Assembly: GCA_031406575.1 (NCBI GenBank)
Contig: JANOHP010000197.1
Location: forward strand, 1-46,145
DNA: 46,145 nucleotides
Direction: 5' to 3'
Source of the DNA: Ga0077555 sp031406575
Lineage (GTDB): Bacteria > Pseudomonadota > Alphaproteobacteria > Rhizobiales > Hyphomicrobiaceae
Under the pieces are notes generated by a model that saw only the letters and a program-made list of their open reading frames with translations, did no database searches and was not told the origin of the DNA. The translations under genes were made by a program, and so were the position numbers. Positions 8,548 through 21,819 of the stretch are shown here, one piece after another. Each line of letters begins with the position of its first letter. The stretch's first letter is position 1.

Positions 8548-9987
8548 TCAGCGTGGCAGGTCTGTTTTGCCCATCAGGAACCGATCGATCGAAGCAGCAG
8601 CTTGGCGACCCTCGCGGATGGCCCAGACCACCAGCGATTGCCCACGACGAATGTCGCCTGCCGCAAACAGCTTGGGCTTACCCTTGACCTTGTAATCACG
8701 CTCCGTGGCGTCGAGTCCCTTGAAGCGTCCCCGCGGCACGACAGCCAGTTCGAGTTGCTTGACCACATCGGTTTCGACGGGCCCGGAAAACCCCATCGCA
8801 AACAGGACGAGGTCGGCCGGCAATTCGCCTTCGCTGCCAGGGACCGGCTTCATCTGGGCATCGACGCGCGTGTAGAGCAGTTTTTCGACGCGGCCCTTAT
8901 TGCCGGCAAACCCGGTGGTGGAGATCGAGTATTCGACCGTGGCGCCCTCGGCCTGGCTCGACGAAACACGCAGCTTCAGGGGCCAATGTGGCCACGAGAG
9001 CGCTTTCATTTCCTTCTCGGGCGGTTGTGGCATGATCTCGAGCTGGGTGACGGATTTGGCTCCCTGCCGGAAGCTGGTGCCGATGCAGTCCGAACCCGTG
9101 TCGCCACCGCCGATAACGATGACGTGCTTGCCCTCGGCCGAGATCTGCTTGGTCGCCAGCGCGATGGCCTCGCCTGAGACGCGGCGGTTCTGCTGCGGCA
9201 GAAAATCCATGGCGAAGTGCAAGCCGTCGAGGTCGCGACCCGGCGATCTTTCGAAAAAATCGAACGGGCGCTCGGAGCCCCCCGTCAGCAACACGGCGTC
9301 GTGGCCATCTTCGATGCCGTAGGCGCTGACATCGTGTCCGATGTGCACGCCGAAGTGGAACACGACACCCTCGGCCTCCATCTGCGCCATGCGCCGGGCA
9401 ACGACGGTCTTTTCCAGTTTGAAGTCTGGAATGCCATAGCGCAGCAGTCCGCCAGCGTTGGCATTCTTCTCGAACACGTGCACCTCGTGGCCGGCGCGAC
9501 GCAACTGCTGCGCCGCCGCCAGACCGGCGGGACCAGCGCCGACGATGGCGATCTTCTTGCCCGTCGCATGCTCCGGCGGTTCAGCCTCGATCCAGCCCTC
9601 TGCGAACCCCTTGTCGACGATCGCGCACTCGATCGTCTTGATGGTGACCGGGTTGTCCTCGAGGTTGAGCGTGCAAGCCGCTTCGCACGGCGCCGGGCAG
9701 ACGCGGCCCGTGAACTCGGGAAAGTTGTTGGTGGAGTGGAGGTTGCGCAGGGCGACTTTCCACTGGTCGCGATAGACGAGATCGTTCCAGTCGGGGATCT
9801 GGTTGTTCACCGGGCAGCCGTTGTGGCAATAGGGAATACCACAATCCATGCAGCGCGCCGCCTGGACTTTCGTGTCCTTCTCCGACAGCGGAACCACGAA
9901 CTCCTTGTAATGGGTCACGCGCTCCTCGACCGGCCGGGTGCCGCGCTCCTGGCGGTCGAATTCCATGAAGCCTGTGATCTTGCCCAT
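8548..9987 (-). CDS. gltD: Glutamate synthase (NADPH) small chain
   Basis: The 479-residue beta subunit of NADPH-dependent glutamate synthase. It takes electrons from NADPH through FAD and passes them via [4Fe-4S] clusters to the large chain, which makes glutamate from glutamine and 2-oxoglutarate. Visible are the N-terminal cluster motif CMDCGIPYCHNGCP (Cys46, 49, 54, 58), the FAD-binding VGAGPAGLAAAQQLRRAGH and the NADPH-binding VIGGGDTGSDC. Length matches the family. The ATG at 9987 has AGGA about 9 bases upstream. Its partner gltB is on the same strand but 765 bp upstream, with an opposite-strand toxin-antitoxin pair in the gap, so gltD probably needs its own promoter in 9988-10081. Confidence 0.96.
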   Translation of the reverse strand: MGKITGFMEFDRQERGTRPVEERVTHYKEFVVPLSEKDTKVQAARCMDCGIPYCHNGCPVNNQIPDWNDLVYRDQWKVALRNLHSTNNFPEFTGRVCPAPCEAACTLNLEDNPVTIKTIECAIVDKGFAEGWIEAEPPEHATGKKIAIVGAGPAGLAAAQQLRRAGHEVHVFEKNANAGGLLRYGIPDFKLEKTVVARRMAQMEAEGVVFHFGVHIGHDVSAYGIEDGHDAVLLTGGSERPFDFFERSPGRDLDGLHFAMDFLPQQNRRVSGEAIALATKQISAEGKHVIVIGGGDTGSDCIGTSFRQGAKSVTQLEIMPQPPEKEMKALSWPHWPLKLRVSSSQAEGATVEYSISTTGFAGNKGRVEKLLYTRVDAQMKPVPGSEGELPADLVLFAMGFSGPVETDVVKQLELAVVPRGRFKGLDATERDYKVKGKPKLFAAGDIRRGQSLVVWAIREGRQAAASIDRFLMGKTDLPR

Positions 9988-10042
9988 TGAGGTGTCCTGG
10001 TGTGACGTCAGATTGTCGAGTTTGCGGCTTTGTTCACTTTAT

Positions 10043-10068
10043 GATATACATTTCCACTCATGTATATC
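10043..10068. promoter_or_regulatory. Perfect 9-bp inverted repeat, likely toxin-antitoxin operator
   Basis: GATATACAT (10043-10051) and ATGTATATC (10060-10068) are exact reverse complements with an 8-base spacer. The element is AT-rich in a GC-rich setting, ends 14 bases before the antitoxin start at 10082, and lies between divergent gltD and the antitoxin gene. Antitoxins with AbrB/MazE folds usually repress their own operons by binding such palindromes, so this is the likely operator. It could affect gltD as well. Confidence 0.65.
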
Positions 10069-10081
10069 CATGGAGGTCTCC

Positions 10082-10345
10082 ATGCAAATTTCCAAATGGG
10101 GCAATAGCCTTGCGGTCCGGCTGCCTGCGGCGCTCGTCGCAGAGCTCGGCCTGAAAGAGGGCGACGAGATCGAAGTGCGGCGCGCGGCTGACGGCGCGCT
10201 GGAGGTCGACAAGTGCCACTCGCTCGACGATTGGTTTGCGCAGCTCCAGCAGATCGGTTCCAAGCTGCCGGCCGACTATCGATTCCGCAGAGGCGACGCC
10301 TACCCGATCAATCGCGGGGGAACGGACGATGGCGAGAGATCGTAA
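10082..10345 (+). CDS. AbrB/MazE-family antitoxin
   Basis: An 87-residue antitoxin. The N-terminal swapped-hairpin DNA-binding domain is plain: MQISKWGNSLAVRLPAALVA then LGLKEGDEIEVRR. The C-terminal part (LDDWFAQLQQIGSKLPADY) would wrap the toxin. The frame is open further upstream, but GGAGG at 10072-10076 and family alignment fix the start at 10082. The stop lies 17 bp inside the following PIN toxin gene, so the two are translationally linked. It probably binds the inverted repeat at 10043-10068 to repress the pair. Confidence 0.9.
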   Translation: MQISKWGNSLAVRLPAALVAELGLKEGDEIEVRRAADGALEVDKCHSLDDWFAQLQQIGSKLPADYRFRRGDAYPINRGGTDDGERS

Positions 10346-10742
10346 TCGGAAGGCCTTCTTCGATACCAATGTGATCTTGTATCTCGTATCTGACGATGCC
10401 GAGAAATCGCGTCGATCGCAAGACCTGATGACAATGGGTGGAGTGGTCAGCGTGCAAGTGCTGAACGAGTTCACGAGTGTCGTTCGACGGAAACAATCGA
10501 TGCCCTGGGATGATGTCCACCGCGTCCTGAACGGATTACGGTTGGCCTGCAGCATCGTGCCCCTAACGGAGGATACGCACGTCCGAGCGTTGCGGTATGC
10601 CGAGCGCAACCAGCTCCACATATATGATGCCAATATCATCGCCGCAGCCGCCCTGGCGGGCTGCACGACGCTGTATTCGGAAGATATGCACGACGGGTTG
10701 GTCATCGATGGGGTGACGATCCGTAATCCTTACACGAGTTGA
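10329..10742 (+). CDS. PIN-domain toxin ribonuclease (VapC-like)
   Basis: A 137-residue PIN-domain protein, the toxin of the pair: a Mg-dependent RNase that in this family cuts tRNA or rRNA when free of antitoxin. The four acidic residues of the active site are all visible: Asp12 (FFDTNVILYL), Glu47 (VLNEFTSV), Asp100 (HIYDANIIAAA) and Asp119 (LYSEDMHDG). The toxin therefore looks intact. The ATG at 10329 overlaps the antitoxin end by 17 bp; a longer frame from 10236 is rejected because it is a shadow of the antitoxin. It converges on gltB with only 10 bp between the stops. Confidence 0.92.
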   Translation: MARDRNRKAFFDTNVILYLVSDDAEKSRRSQDLMTMGGVVSVQVLNEFTSVVRRKQSMPWDDVHRVLNGLRLACSIVPLTEDTHVRALRYAERNQLHIYDANIIAAAALAGCTTLYSEDMHDGLVIDGVTIRNPYTS

Positions 10743-10752
10743 CCTTGGACGC

Positions 10753-15531
<4,779 letters not shown>

Positions 15532-15555
15532 CGGTCTCATCCTGACGAGGTTCAC

Positions 15556-15968
15556 GCGGGAGCTTCATCTGCTCCACGGCGCAACTGTGCTTACCGCTCG
15601 ACCGGGATCGCGCGGGCGGCAATGGTCGATGCTTGTCGGGAGCGTCGGATTCCTCCGGCCAGTCGCGCCCGCTACGCCGCCCAGCCAGTCCTGTCTACCT
15701 GATCGGACAGGGCATGGCCATGGCGCGGGTCGTCGTCCGCCGCAAGGAAATCGTCTCACCCTATCAATGCCCAGGGTCCCGTTATCGCCCAGCCGACGCG
15801 CGCGGTGCGCATGACGGCCAAGATGCGGTTTCGGCAGCAGACCCACTTAAGGGTCAGGATAGCTGACCTTTCCTGAATCGCAACTGGATTTTGCAGCGCG
15901 CACCCACCGCCGCACCGAACCGTGGCCGTTTGGACGCGCCCCAGCCGGATCAACCTAAAAATCCAAAC
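15556..15968. other. 413-bp intergenic stretch upstream of gltB
   Basis: No convincing gene is present here. The gltB promoter should be in this stretch. A small hairpin, GGTCAG (15852-15857) with CTGACC (15863-15868), could lie in the tail of the kinase transcript but has no following T-run, so I do not call it a terminator. No clear sigma-70 promoter could be picked by eye. Confidence 0.6.
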
Positions 15969-18011
15969 TCATGCGGAGCCGTTGTTCAGCTTGAAGTCCG
16001 CGTTGGGCTTGGGTTGGGTATCGATGGCCAGGTCGATGGTGCAGATGACGCCCGAGGGCTCGAAACGGCGCTCGACTTGAGCGTCGCCTATGCCCCTTTC
16101 GATCAGGGTGCCGCCGAACCCTTGGCGCGACGGCGTCGTGACCGTCGGCCCACCTGTCTCACGCCATTCCAGGTGCAGGGTCCTCGTCTTGTCAGCGTCG
16201 ACACACACGGACCACGACAAATCCACCACCCCGTCGGGGACAGACAGAGCCCCGTACTTGGCGGCATTGGTGCCTAGTTCGTGCAAGGCGAGACCCAGCG
16301 GCACAGCGGCGGCGGGCGGCAATTGCACGGGCTCGCCGAAAAATCTGATCTGGGGACTTTCGGCCGTCATGTGGCCGCCGAGCTGATGGCGCGCGAGGCG
16401 CTCGAGGTCGGCCCCCTTCCATTCTCCATCCGTGACGATGTCCTGTGCTGCGGCCATGCTCGCCAAGCGCCCTGTGAACGCCTCCGCGAATGCAGCAGGA
16501 TCGGGTGTGGACCGCAACGTCGAACGAACGATCGACTGCGCGACGGCAAGCGAGTTCTTCACGCGATGCATCAATTCGCGCGACATCAAGCTTCGCCGGC
16601 GATCCCACTCGCGCCGTTCGGAGATGTCGTGCGCGGCGACGACGAGGCCCGTGACCCGACCACGCGAGTCGATGATCGGCGCCAACGATATGGACACGGG
16701 AATGATCCGGGCATCCTTGTGCTGGACCTCGGAATCGAAATGCCGGATCGTTTCACCTTGGAACACCTCGGCGATCCGAGCGTCCTGCGAAGTACGTTGA
16801 TCGACCGGCACGAGAATGGAGATGGGCTGGCCGATGACGTCCTCGTCTTCATAACCCAGGAGCATCGTCGCGGCCCGGTTCCACGTTTCGATCGTGCCGT
16901 TCCGGTCGACGCCGATCAAGGCCTCGAGCGCAGCCGTTGCTATCGATGCCAGACGGGCGGTCGTCAGTTGCGCCGCCTGCAGGTCGACCGCAGCATTGAA
17001 AAGTGCGGTGGATACATTGTTGATTTCGATGACGATGCCCGGCTCTTGGGGCGCATAACTCCCCCTCCCCAGTTGCTCGCCGGCTGTGGCAAGCTTGACG
17101 ATATCCCGTGTCAGGATGCGCCCGAGGAAAATCGAGCCGGAAATAGACACGATCAGAATAATGACACCGATCAAGAGCATTGCGCCCAGCGCTTGGTAGG
17201 CAGCGGCAAGGGCCAACGACCGATCGACCGTTGCTGCCGCGAACCAATCCGCGCTTTGCAAGCGGCTGACCGCGCGCAGGGCCAAACTGCCATCGACACG
17301 CCGCGCCTCGAAGACACCGGAACGATGGCGCTGGTTCGCCAGTTCCGCAGGCAGCGGAGTGCTGAGATACTTCTCGTTGTCGTTCGATCTGCCCACGATC
17401 ACCGCGTTGGCATCCGACAGGCCGCCGATCCAGCCTTTCGGCAAACCCTGCTCCGCGAGTATCCCCTGAATGTGCTGCTCTGGGGTCAAAACCAGCAAAA
17501 GAATATGGCGAATCGTGTCGCCGTCCATCACGGGGAGCGCCACGTTGACGATAGGGCGTCGACTGATCACATCGACAAAAAGATTGCCGACAACGCTCGT
17601 TCGCGTTTCGACGACGCGCTTCAACGTTTCCGTGTCTGCCATCACGGGAAGGAGTGTGCCGAATGCCACGGATGTATTGACGGTCTGCTGGCCGCTGGGC
17701 TCGACCACAAGCAGCCAATGGCCCGTTCCCTCGAGTGCCTCACGGGCCTGCTCGTGAAACGCAGCCCAGTTGCGTTCGCGCAGTGATCGATAGGTGGCCA
17801 CTGTGCGCAGCAACGTCCGCATAGACTCGAGCTGCCGATCGATGTCGCTGGCCAGGGTCGTGGCCGCTTGCTGCAGTTGGCTATCGAAGTCCGCGCGCTC
17901 CTGCGCGGCGAACCGCCACAGCAGATAGCCGCAGAACGCACCGAACGGGATGGCAACCAACAGGGCTAAAATGACGAGCTGGGTCTGCAAGCGCCGCGGC
18001 TTGGCGAGCAT
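15969..18011 (-). CDS. HWE-family membrane sensor histidine kinase with Cache-like and PAS domains
   Basis: 680 residues from ATG 18011. Layout: membrane helix (about 12-32), a roughly 230-residue extracytoplasmic Cache-like sensor, second membrane helix (GAMLLIGVIILIVSISGSIF), PAS domain (ALEALIGVDRNGTIETWNRA; LGYEDEDVIGQPISILVP), then an HWE kinase core. The phospho-acceptor His near residue 480 is in RELMHRVKNSLAVAQS, and the ATPase part shows LHELGTNAAKYGALS and the defining Trp-x-Glu in LEWRETGGP. HWE kinases are common in alphaproteobacteria, often in the general stress response, and lack the standard F box. The frame is open to 18176, but the extra 55 residues look non-coding and would put membrane helix 1 far inside. 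No response regulator is adjacent. Confidence 0.9.
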   Translation of the reverse strand: MLAKPRRLQTQLVILALLVAIPFGAFCGYLLWRFAAQERADFDSQLQQAATTLASDIDRQLESMRTLLRTVATYRSLRERNWAAFHEQAREALEGTGHWLLVVEPSGQQTVNTSVAFGTLLPVMADTETLKRVVETRTSVVGNLFVDVISRRPIVNVALPVMDGDTIRHILLLVLTPEQHIQGILAEQGLPKGWIGGLSDANAVIVGRSNDNEKYLSTPLPAELANQRHRSGVFEARRVDGSLALRAVSRLQSADWFAAATVDRSLALAAAYQALGAMLLIGVIILIVSISGSIFLGRILTRDIVKLATAGEQLGRGSYAPQEPGIVIEINNVSTALFNAAVDLQAAQLTTARLASIATAALEALIGVDRNGTIETWNRAATMLLGYEDEDVIGQPISILVPVDQRTSQDARIAEVFQGETIRHFDSEVQHKDARIIPVSISLAPIIDSRGRVTGLVVAAHDISERREWDRRRSLMSRELMHRVKNSLAVAQSIVRSTLRSTPDPAAFAEAFTGRLASMAAAQDIVTDGEWKGADLERLARHQLGGHMTAESPQIRFFGEPVQLPPAAAVPLGLALHELGTNAAKYGALSVPDGVVDLSWSVCVDADKTRTLHLEWRETGGPTVTTPSRQGFGGTLIERGIGDAQVERRFEPSGVICTIDLAIDTQPKPNADFKLNNGSA

Positions 18012-18312
18012 CGCCCCGAGCCGCCATTGACCTGCGCACCCCAGTGCACCCCTCGACTTCGGCGGCAGGACGGATATGGGATTCACCGCAATCCCTCTCG
18101 GTGTTCGATGCGATCCCAGTAGCCAGATTTGTGCTGGCCGATCAAGGCATTTAATAGGGAAACCAACCCCACCCAAACAGGTCTTTGCATGAATGATCCG
18201 TTTCCCGAACGTAGCCGATCAGAAAGTCGGATCAAGATGTTCGCCTCTTGAATTGGATCGCAATGCGACGTTGTCTCTTCTGAATGTCACCATCTTGGGA
18301 CGCAGGTTGAAC

Positions 18313-18897
18313 ATGACCAAAGAACGACTGGCTGCTTTCAGCGATGGCGTGTTCGCCATCATCATCACGATCATGGTCCTGGAACTCAAAGTGCCGCATG
18401 GCGCCGACTGGTCGGTATTGGCCAAGCTGATCCCGGTGGCGTTGAGCTACGCCCTCAGCTTTGTCTACATCGCGATCTACTGGCACAACCATCATCACCT
18501 CTTATACGCCACTCAGCGGGTGAACGGATCAATTCTTTGGGCCAACACCCACCTGCTCTTTTGGCTCTCATTGATCCCCTTCGCGACGGGTTGGATGGGT
18601 GAGAACAATTTTGCGGTGCGTCCGACGGCGCTCTACGGTGTTGCGCTGCTGATGCCCGCCGTTGCCTATTTTCTATTGCAGACCATCATTGCGCGCACGG
18701 GCGGCTTCAGCGTCGCGGTCGCCGCCGCGTTCGGACGCGACATCAAAGGCAAGCTGTCGATTGCGGCCTACGCGGCAGCCGTGGGGCTCAGTTTCCTGTC
18801 GCCCCTGATCTCACTGGCCATCTATGTTGCCGTGGCGCTCCTCTGGCTGGTGCCGGATCGACGCATCGAAGATGTCCTGCGACACGACCCCGAATAA
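18313..18897 (+). CDS. TMEM175-family (DUF1211) potassium-channel-like membrane protein
   Basis: 194 residues with about six membrane helices. The family hallmark RxxxFSDG is present at the start (RLAAFSDGVFAIIITIMVLE), followed by conserved His and Asn residues in YWHNHHHLL. Bacterial TMEM175 proteins form tetrameric K+-permeable channels. The start at 18313 is set by the FSD motif and AGG 6 bases upstream; the frame reaches back to 18193 but those 40 residues are not family-like. The next gene, an S9 peptidase, begins 22 bp after the stop, so the two probably form an operon. Confidence 0.9.
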   Translation: MTKERLAAFSDGVFAIIITIMVLELKVPHGADWSVLAKLIPVALSYALSFVYIAIYWHNHHHLLYATQRVNGSILWANTHLLFWLSLIPFATGWMGENNFAVRPTALYGVALLMPAVAYFLLQTIIARTGGFSVAVAAAFGRDIKGKLSIAAYAAAVGLSFLSPLISLAIYVAVALLWLVPDRRIEDVLRHDPE

Positions 18898-18919
18898 GCC
18901 CTTCGACAAGGACGACGGT

Positions 18920-20863
18920 ATGGCCCGTTCAGGCAAAACGACCGCATTGCCATTCGGCCTGTGGACCTCGCCGATTTCAGGGCAAGATTTGACGCGCGGC
19001 GTGCGCAGTTTCGGTCATCGCGAAAGCGACGGCGATTGGTTGTATTGGACGGAATCGCGGCCAGACGAGAAGGGCCGCCAAGTGATTATGCGCTCGAAGA
19101 TCGGGGGCGCTGCCGAAGAACTGCTGCCGCAGCCCTTTTCGGCGCGGTCGCGTGTGCACGAGTACGGCGGCGCCGAGTTCAGCGTGGCTCGAGGCATCGT
19201 ATATTTCGTCAACGATACCGATCAGGACGTGTGGACCTTGCTTCCTGGCCACCCACCGGAAAGGCTGACGCGCGAGCCCACCACGCGATTTGCGGCGATG
19301 GCCCACGACACCGCGCGAGAGCGCGTGATCGCAGTGGCGGAGCGGCAGGCTCAAACATCACCGAAAAACGGGCACACCACTCCCGAAAACCTGCTCGTCG
19401 CGATTGGGCTCGCCGGGCATCGACGCGGGGCGGTCGAAAGTCTGATCGAGGGACACGATTTCTACGCCTTCCCGACCGTGTCGCCCGATGGCGGACGCCT
19501 CGCGTTCCTGGCCTGGAACCTTCCCGATATGCCCTGGGACCAATCAGCCCTCTATGTTGCGCCCCTCCGCGCCGACGGCGGCACCGGCCGCGCCAAACGG
19601 ATTGCCGGCGGAAAAGGTGTCGCGGCGATGCAGCCGCACTGGCTCCACGATGGCCGCCTCGTCGTCCTCACCGACGCCAGCGGCTGGGGCAATCTCGCGT
19701 TGTGGGAGGGTGATAGCGTCCGCAACCTCACGACCCTGAAGCATGATCTGGGCGTGCCGATGTGGAACCTGGGCACGCGCAGCTTCGTCATCGACGATCG
19801 CGGTCGCATTCACGCCGCGGCGAGTGTCGACGGCCGGCCCGTGCTGGTCACCGTCAGCAAGCTCGAAGCGCGGCGACCCGTGGTCGAAACAACTCCTTTG
19901 GCTGGCGACATCGCCTCCGTCGGCAGCCTCGCGGCCGTCGCAGGGGGAATTGCAGCAACGCTGGGGCACCACAGGCGACCCGCCGCTTTGGGCGTGATCT
20001 CCGGCACGCGAAAGGCGCCCGCCATTCTGCGCACGAGCAGCGACATGGCGCTTGCGCCGGCTAGCGTCTCGGTGGGGCGGCAAGTTCAGTTTCAGGGTGG
20101 TGATCGCCGCACGACCTACGCCCGCTATTACGCGCCAGCAAGCGAGCGCCACACCGGACCACGCGGCGCACGCCCGCCCGCGCTGGTGTTGGCCCATGGC
20201 GGACCCACGTCAGCGGCGGGTCGGGGATTTGGCCTTCGCACCCAGTTCTACACGAGCCGCGGCTTTGCTGTGATCGACGTCGATTATGCGGGATCAACCG
20301 GATATGGGCGGGCCTATCGGGAACGTCTCGATGGGAACTGGGGTATTGCCGACGTCAAAGACTGCGCCGCCGCTGCTGCATGGGCCGGGCGCGAAGGCTT
20401 GGTCGACCCCGACCGCATCGCTATCGCGGGCGGGAGCGCGGGCGGCTACACCGTGCTGATGGCGCTGGCGACGACGCAGGGTGTGTTCGCGGCGGGCTCG
20501 AGCCATTACGGCATATCGGACTTGGCGCTATTGATGGAGCACACGCACAAGTTCGAGGCCGGCTATCTGCACCGTTTGATGGGCACGACCCCGCGCAACT
20601 GGCGCAAGGTCTGCGACGCGCGCTCGCCGTTGACGCTCATCGAGGGGATGCGCGCGCCCGTCATCCTGTTCCAGGGGCTCGACGACAGAGTGGTGCCGCC
20701 CGAGCAGTCGCGGCGCATCGCCGAGCGGCTGCGCGTGCGTGGAATTCGCGCCGAGCTGCACGAGTTTGCGGGCGAAGGCCACGGTTTTCGCCGCGCGGAT
20801 ACGATCATTGCCGTGTTCGAAGCGGAACTGGCGTTCCTGCGCTCCGCCCTGCGCCTGGAGTGA
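18920..20863 (+). CDS. S9-family (prolyl oligopeptidase-like) peptidase
   Basis: A 647-residue serine peptidase with an N-terminal beta-propeller (repeated sheets, for example HEYGGAEFSVARGIVYFVND) and a C-terminal alpha/beta-hydrolase domain. The nucleophile Ser506 lies in IAIAGGSAGGYTVLMALA, the acid in GLDDRVVPPEQ and the His in GEGHGFRR. The sequence is closest in type to S9C acylaminoacyl / dipeptidyl aminopeptidases. No signal peptide is seen, so it should be cytoplasmic. AAGGA at 18908-18912 sits 7 bases from the ATG at 18920 and rules against the longer frame from 18824, which overlaps the channel gene. Confidence 0.93.
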   Translation: MARSGKTTALPFGLWTSPISGQDLTRGVRSFGHRESDGDWLYWTESRPDEKGRQVIMRSKIGGAAEELLPQPFSARSRVHEYGGAEFSVARGIVYFVNDTDQDVWTLLPGHPPERLTREPTTRFAAMAHDTARERVIAVAERQAQTSPKNGHTTPENLLVAIGLAGHRRGAVESLIEGHDFYAFPTVSPDGGRLAFLAWNLPDMPWDQSALYVAPLRADGGTGRAKRIAGGKGVAAMQPHWLHDGRLVVLTDASGWGNLALWEGDSVRNLTTLKHDLGVPMWNLGTRSFVIDDRGRIHAAASVDGRPVLVTVSKLEARRPVVETTPLAGDIASVGSLAAVAGGIAATLGHHRRPAALGVISGTRKAPAILRTSSDMALAPASVSVGRQVQFQGGDRRTTYARYYAPASERHTGPRGARPPALVLAHGGPTSAAGRGFGLRTQFYTSRGFAVIDVDYAGSTGYGRAYRERLDGNWGIADVKDCAAAAAWAGREGLVDPDRIAIAGGSAGGYTVLMALATTQGVFAAGSSHYGISDLALLMEHTHKFEAGYLHRLMGTTPRNWRKVCDARSPLTLIEGMRAPVILFQGLDDRVVPPEQSRRIAERLRVRGIRAELHEFAGEGHGFRRADTIIAVFEAELAFLRSALRLE

Positions 20864-21117
20864 GGCAAGCCCGCAATTCGTCGACGAGGGCTTGGCCCAC
20901 CGTTTGTCCCCAGTCGATCCCCCTCTTCTCCACAGGCCATGCAACGGTATGTCCCCAGCTTTGGGGCTCGAATTTCGGCTTGCCCGATGCTCGTCACTTT
21001 GTCCGTGGACAATGCCCTCATCGCCTTGCACTGGCGACACCCCTGCGGTTAGGTCGCGCTCCGCTGCTTCGCGACTCTGCTGCGGGACCCTGCTGCCCAA
21101 GACCGACAAGGATTGCT
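20864..21117. other. 254-bp spacer before the YbjN gene
   Basis: The spacer holds two copies of TGTCCCCAG (20905-20913 and 20950-20958) and a 14-base palindrome, TTGTCC-GT-GGACAA (20999-21012). These may be regulator sites for the following gene, but spacing and symmetry do not match any site I know. I see no protein-coding gene in it. Confidence 0.4.
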
Positions 21118-21615
21118 ATGGCTACGGCTGATACCGGCTACGACAGCTCCAGAAACCCGGTCGACCTCGTCGAACAGGTTGCCACGAGCAATGACTGGAA
21201 CGCCGAACGCACCAACGACGACGAGTTGACGTTGACCGTGGCCGGAAGCTGGGCCGACTACCAAGTCTCACTCAATTGGCGCGAAGACCTCGAGACGCTG
21301 CACATCGCTTGCGCCTTCGACGTGAAAGTGCCGGATAATCGGATCAGCGAAGTCTATCGCCTCGTTGCCCAGATCAACGAGCAGCTGTGGCTGGGGCATT
21401 TCGATATCTGGACACAGGAAGGTCTCGTCATGTTCCGCCAGGGGCTGATGCTGAACGGCACTGTGGCCACGACATCCCAGTGCGAAGCTCTGCTGCGCGC
21501 GGCTCTCGAGGCGTGCGAGCGCTACTATCAGTCGTTCCAGTTCGTCATCTGGGCCGGCAAGGACAGTCGCGAAGCGCTGGCCTCTGCCATGTTCGACACC
21601 GAAGGGCAGGCGTAA
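21118..21615 (+). CDS. YbjN domain-containing protein
   Basis: 165 residues with a complete YbjN domain (LVEQVATSNDWNAERTNDDE; VYRLVAQINEQLWLGHFDIW; LLRAALEACERYYQSFQF). The fold resembles type III secretion chaperones; E. coli YbjN affects motility and stress responses, but no molecular function is settled. The true start is ATG 21118, with AAGGA (21108-21112) 5 bases upstream; the long open frame before it is only a shadow of the S9 peptidase gene and spacer. It converges on the small membrane-protein gene at 21628. Confidence 0.88.
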   Translation: MATADTGYDSSRNPVDLVEQVATSNDWNAERTNDDELTLTVAGSWADYQVSLNWREDLETLHIACAFDVKVPDNRISEVYRLVAQINEQLWLGHFDIWTQEGLVMFRQGLMLNGTVATTSQCEALLRAALEACERYYQSFQFVIWAGKDSREALASAMFDTEGQA

Positions 21616-21627
21616 CCCGGCGGACAC

Positions 21628-21819
21628 TCACGAGCGCTTGATGCCGCGCTCGAGGATTGTCGGCCCCAGACCCGGTTCGCAACGGCCACTCGGGCCGTTC
21701 CACTCGCCCCCGCTCTCGCGACACGCCGCGACCCGCCGATCCAGGATCAGCTGCCACACGAGCAGCCCTCCCACGACGGCGAGTGCGGCCAACACGACGA
21801 TCAATCGCGTTCGACTCAT
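21628..21819 (-). CDS. Small membrane protein translationally coupled to a P1 peptidase
   Basis: A 63-residue protein with one N-terminal membrane helix (RLIVVLAALAVVGGLLVWQL) and a short tail holding two Cys (AACRESGGEWNGPSGRCEP), which could form a disulfide if the tail is periplasmic. I know no family for it. Its ATG at 21817-21819 overlaps the TGA of the peptidase gene (ATGA), a clear sign of coupled translation and a reason to prefer this start over the in-frame ATG six codons earlier. Confidence 0.72.
   Translation of the reverse strand: MSRTRLIVVLAALAVVGGLLVWQLILDRRVAACRESGGEWNGPSGRCEPGLGPTILERGIKRS

Noticed and set aside
16281..17786. 501-codon open frame antisense to the HWE kinase
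   Set aside because: No motif, rich in Arg/Asp/His as expected of an antisense frame, and wholly inside a well supported gene.
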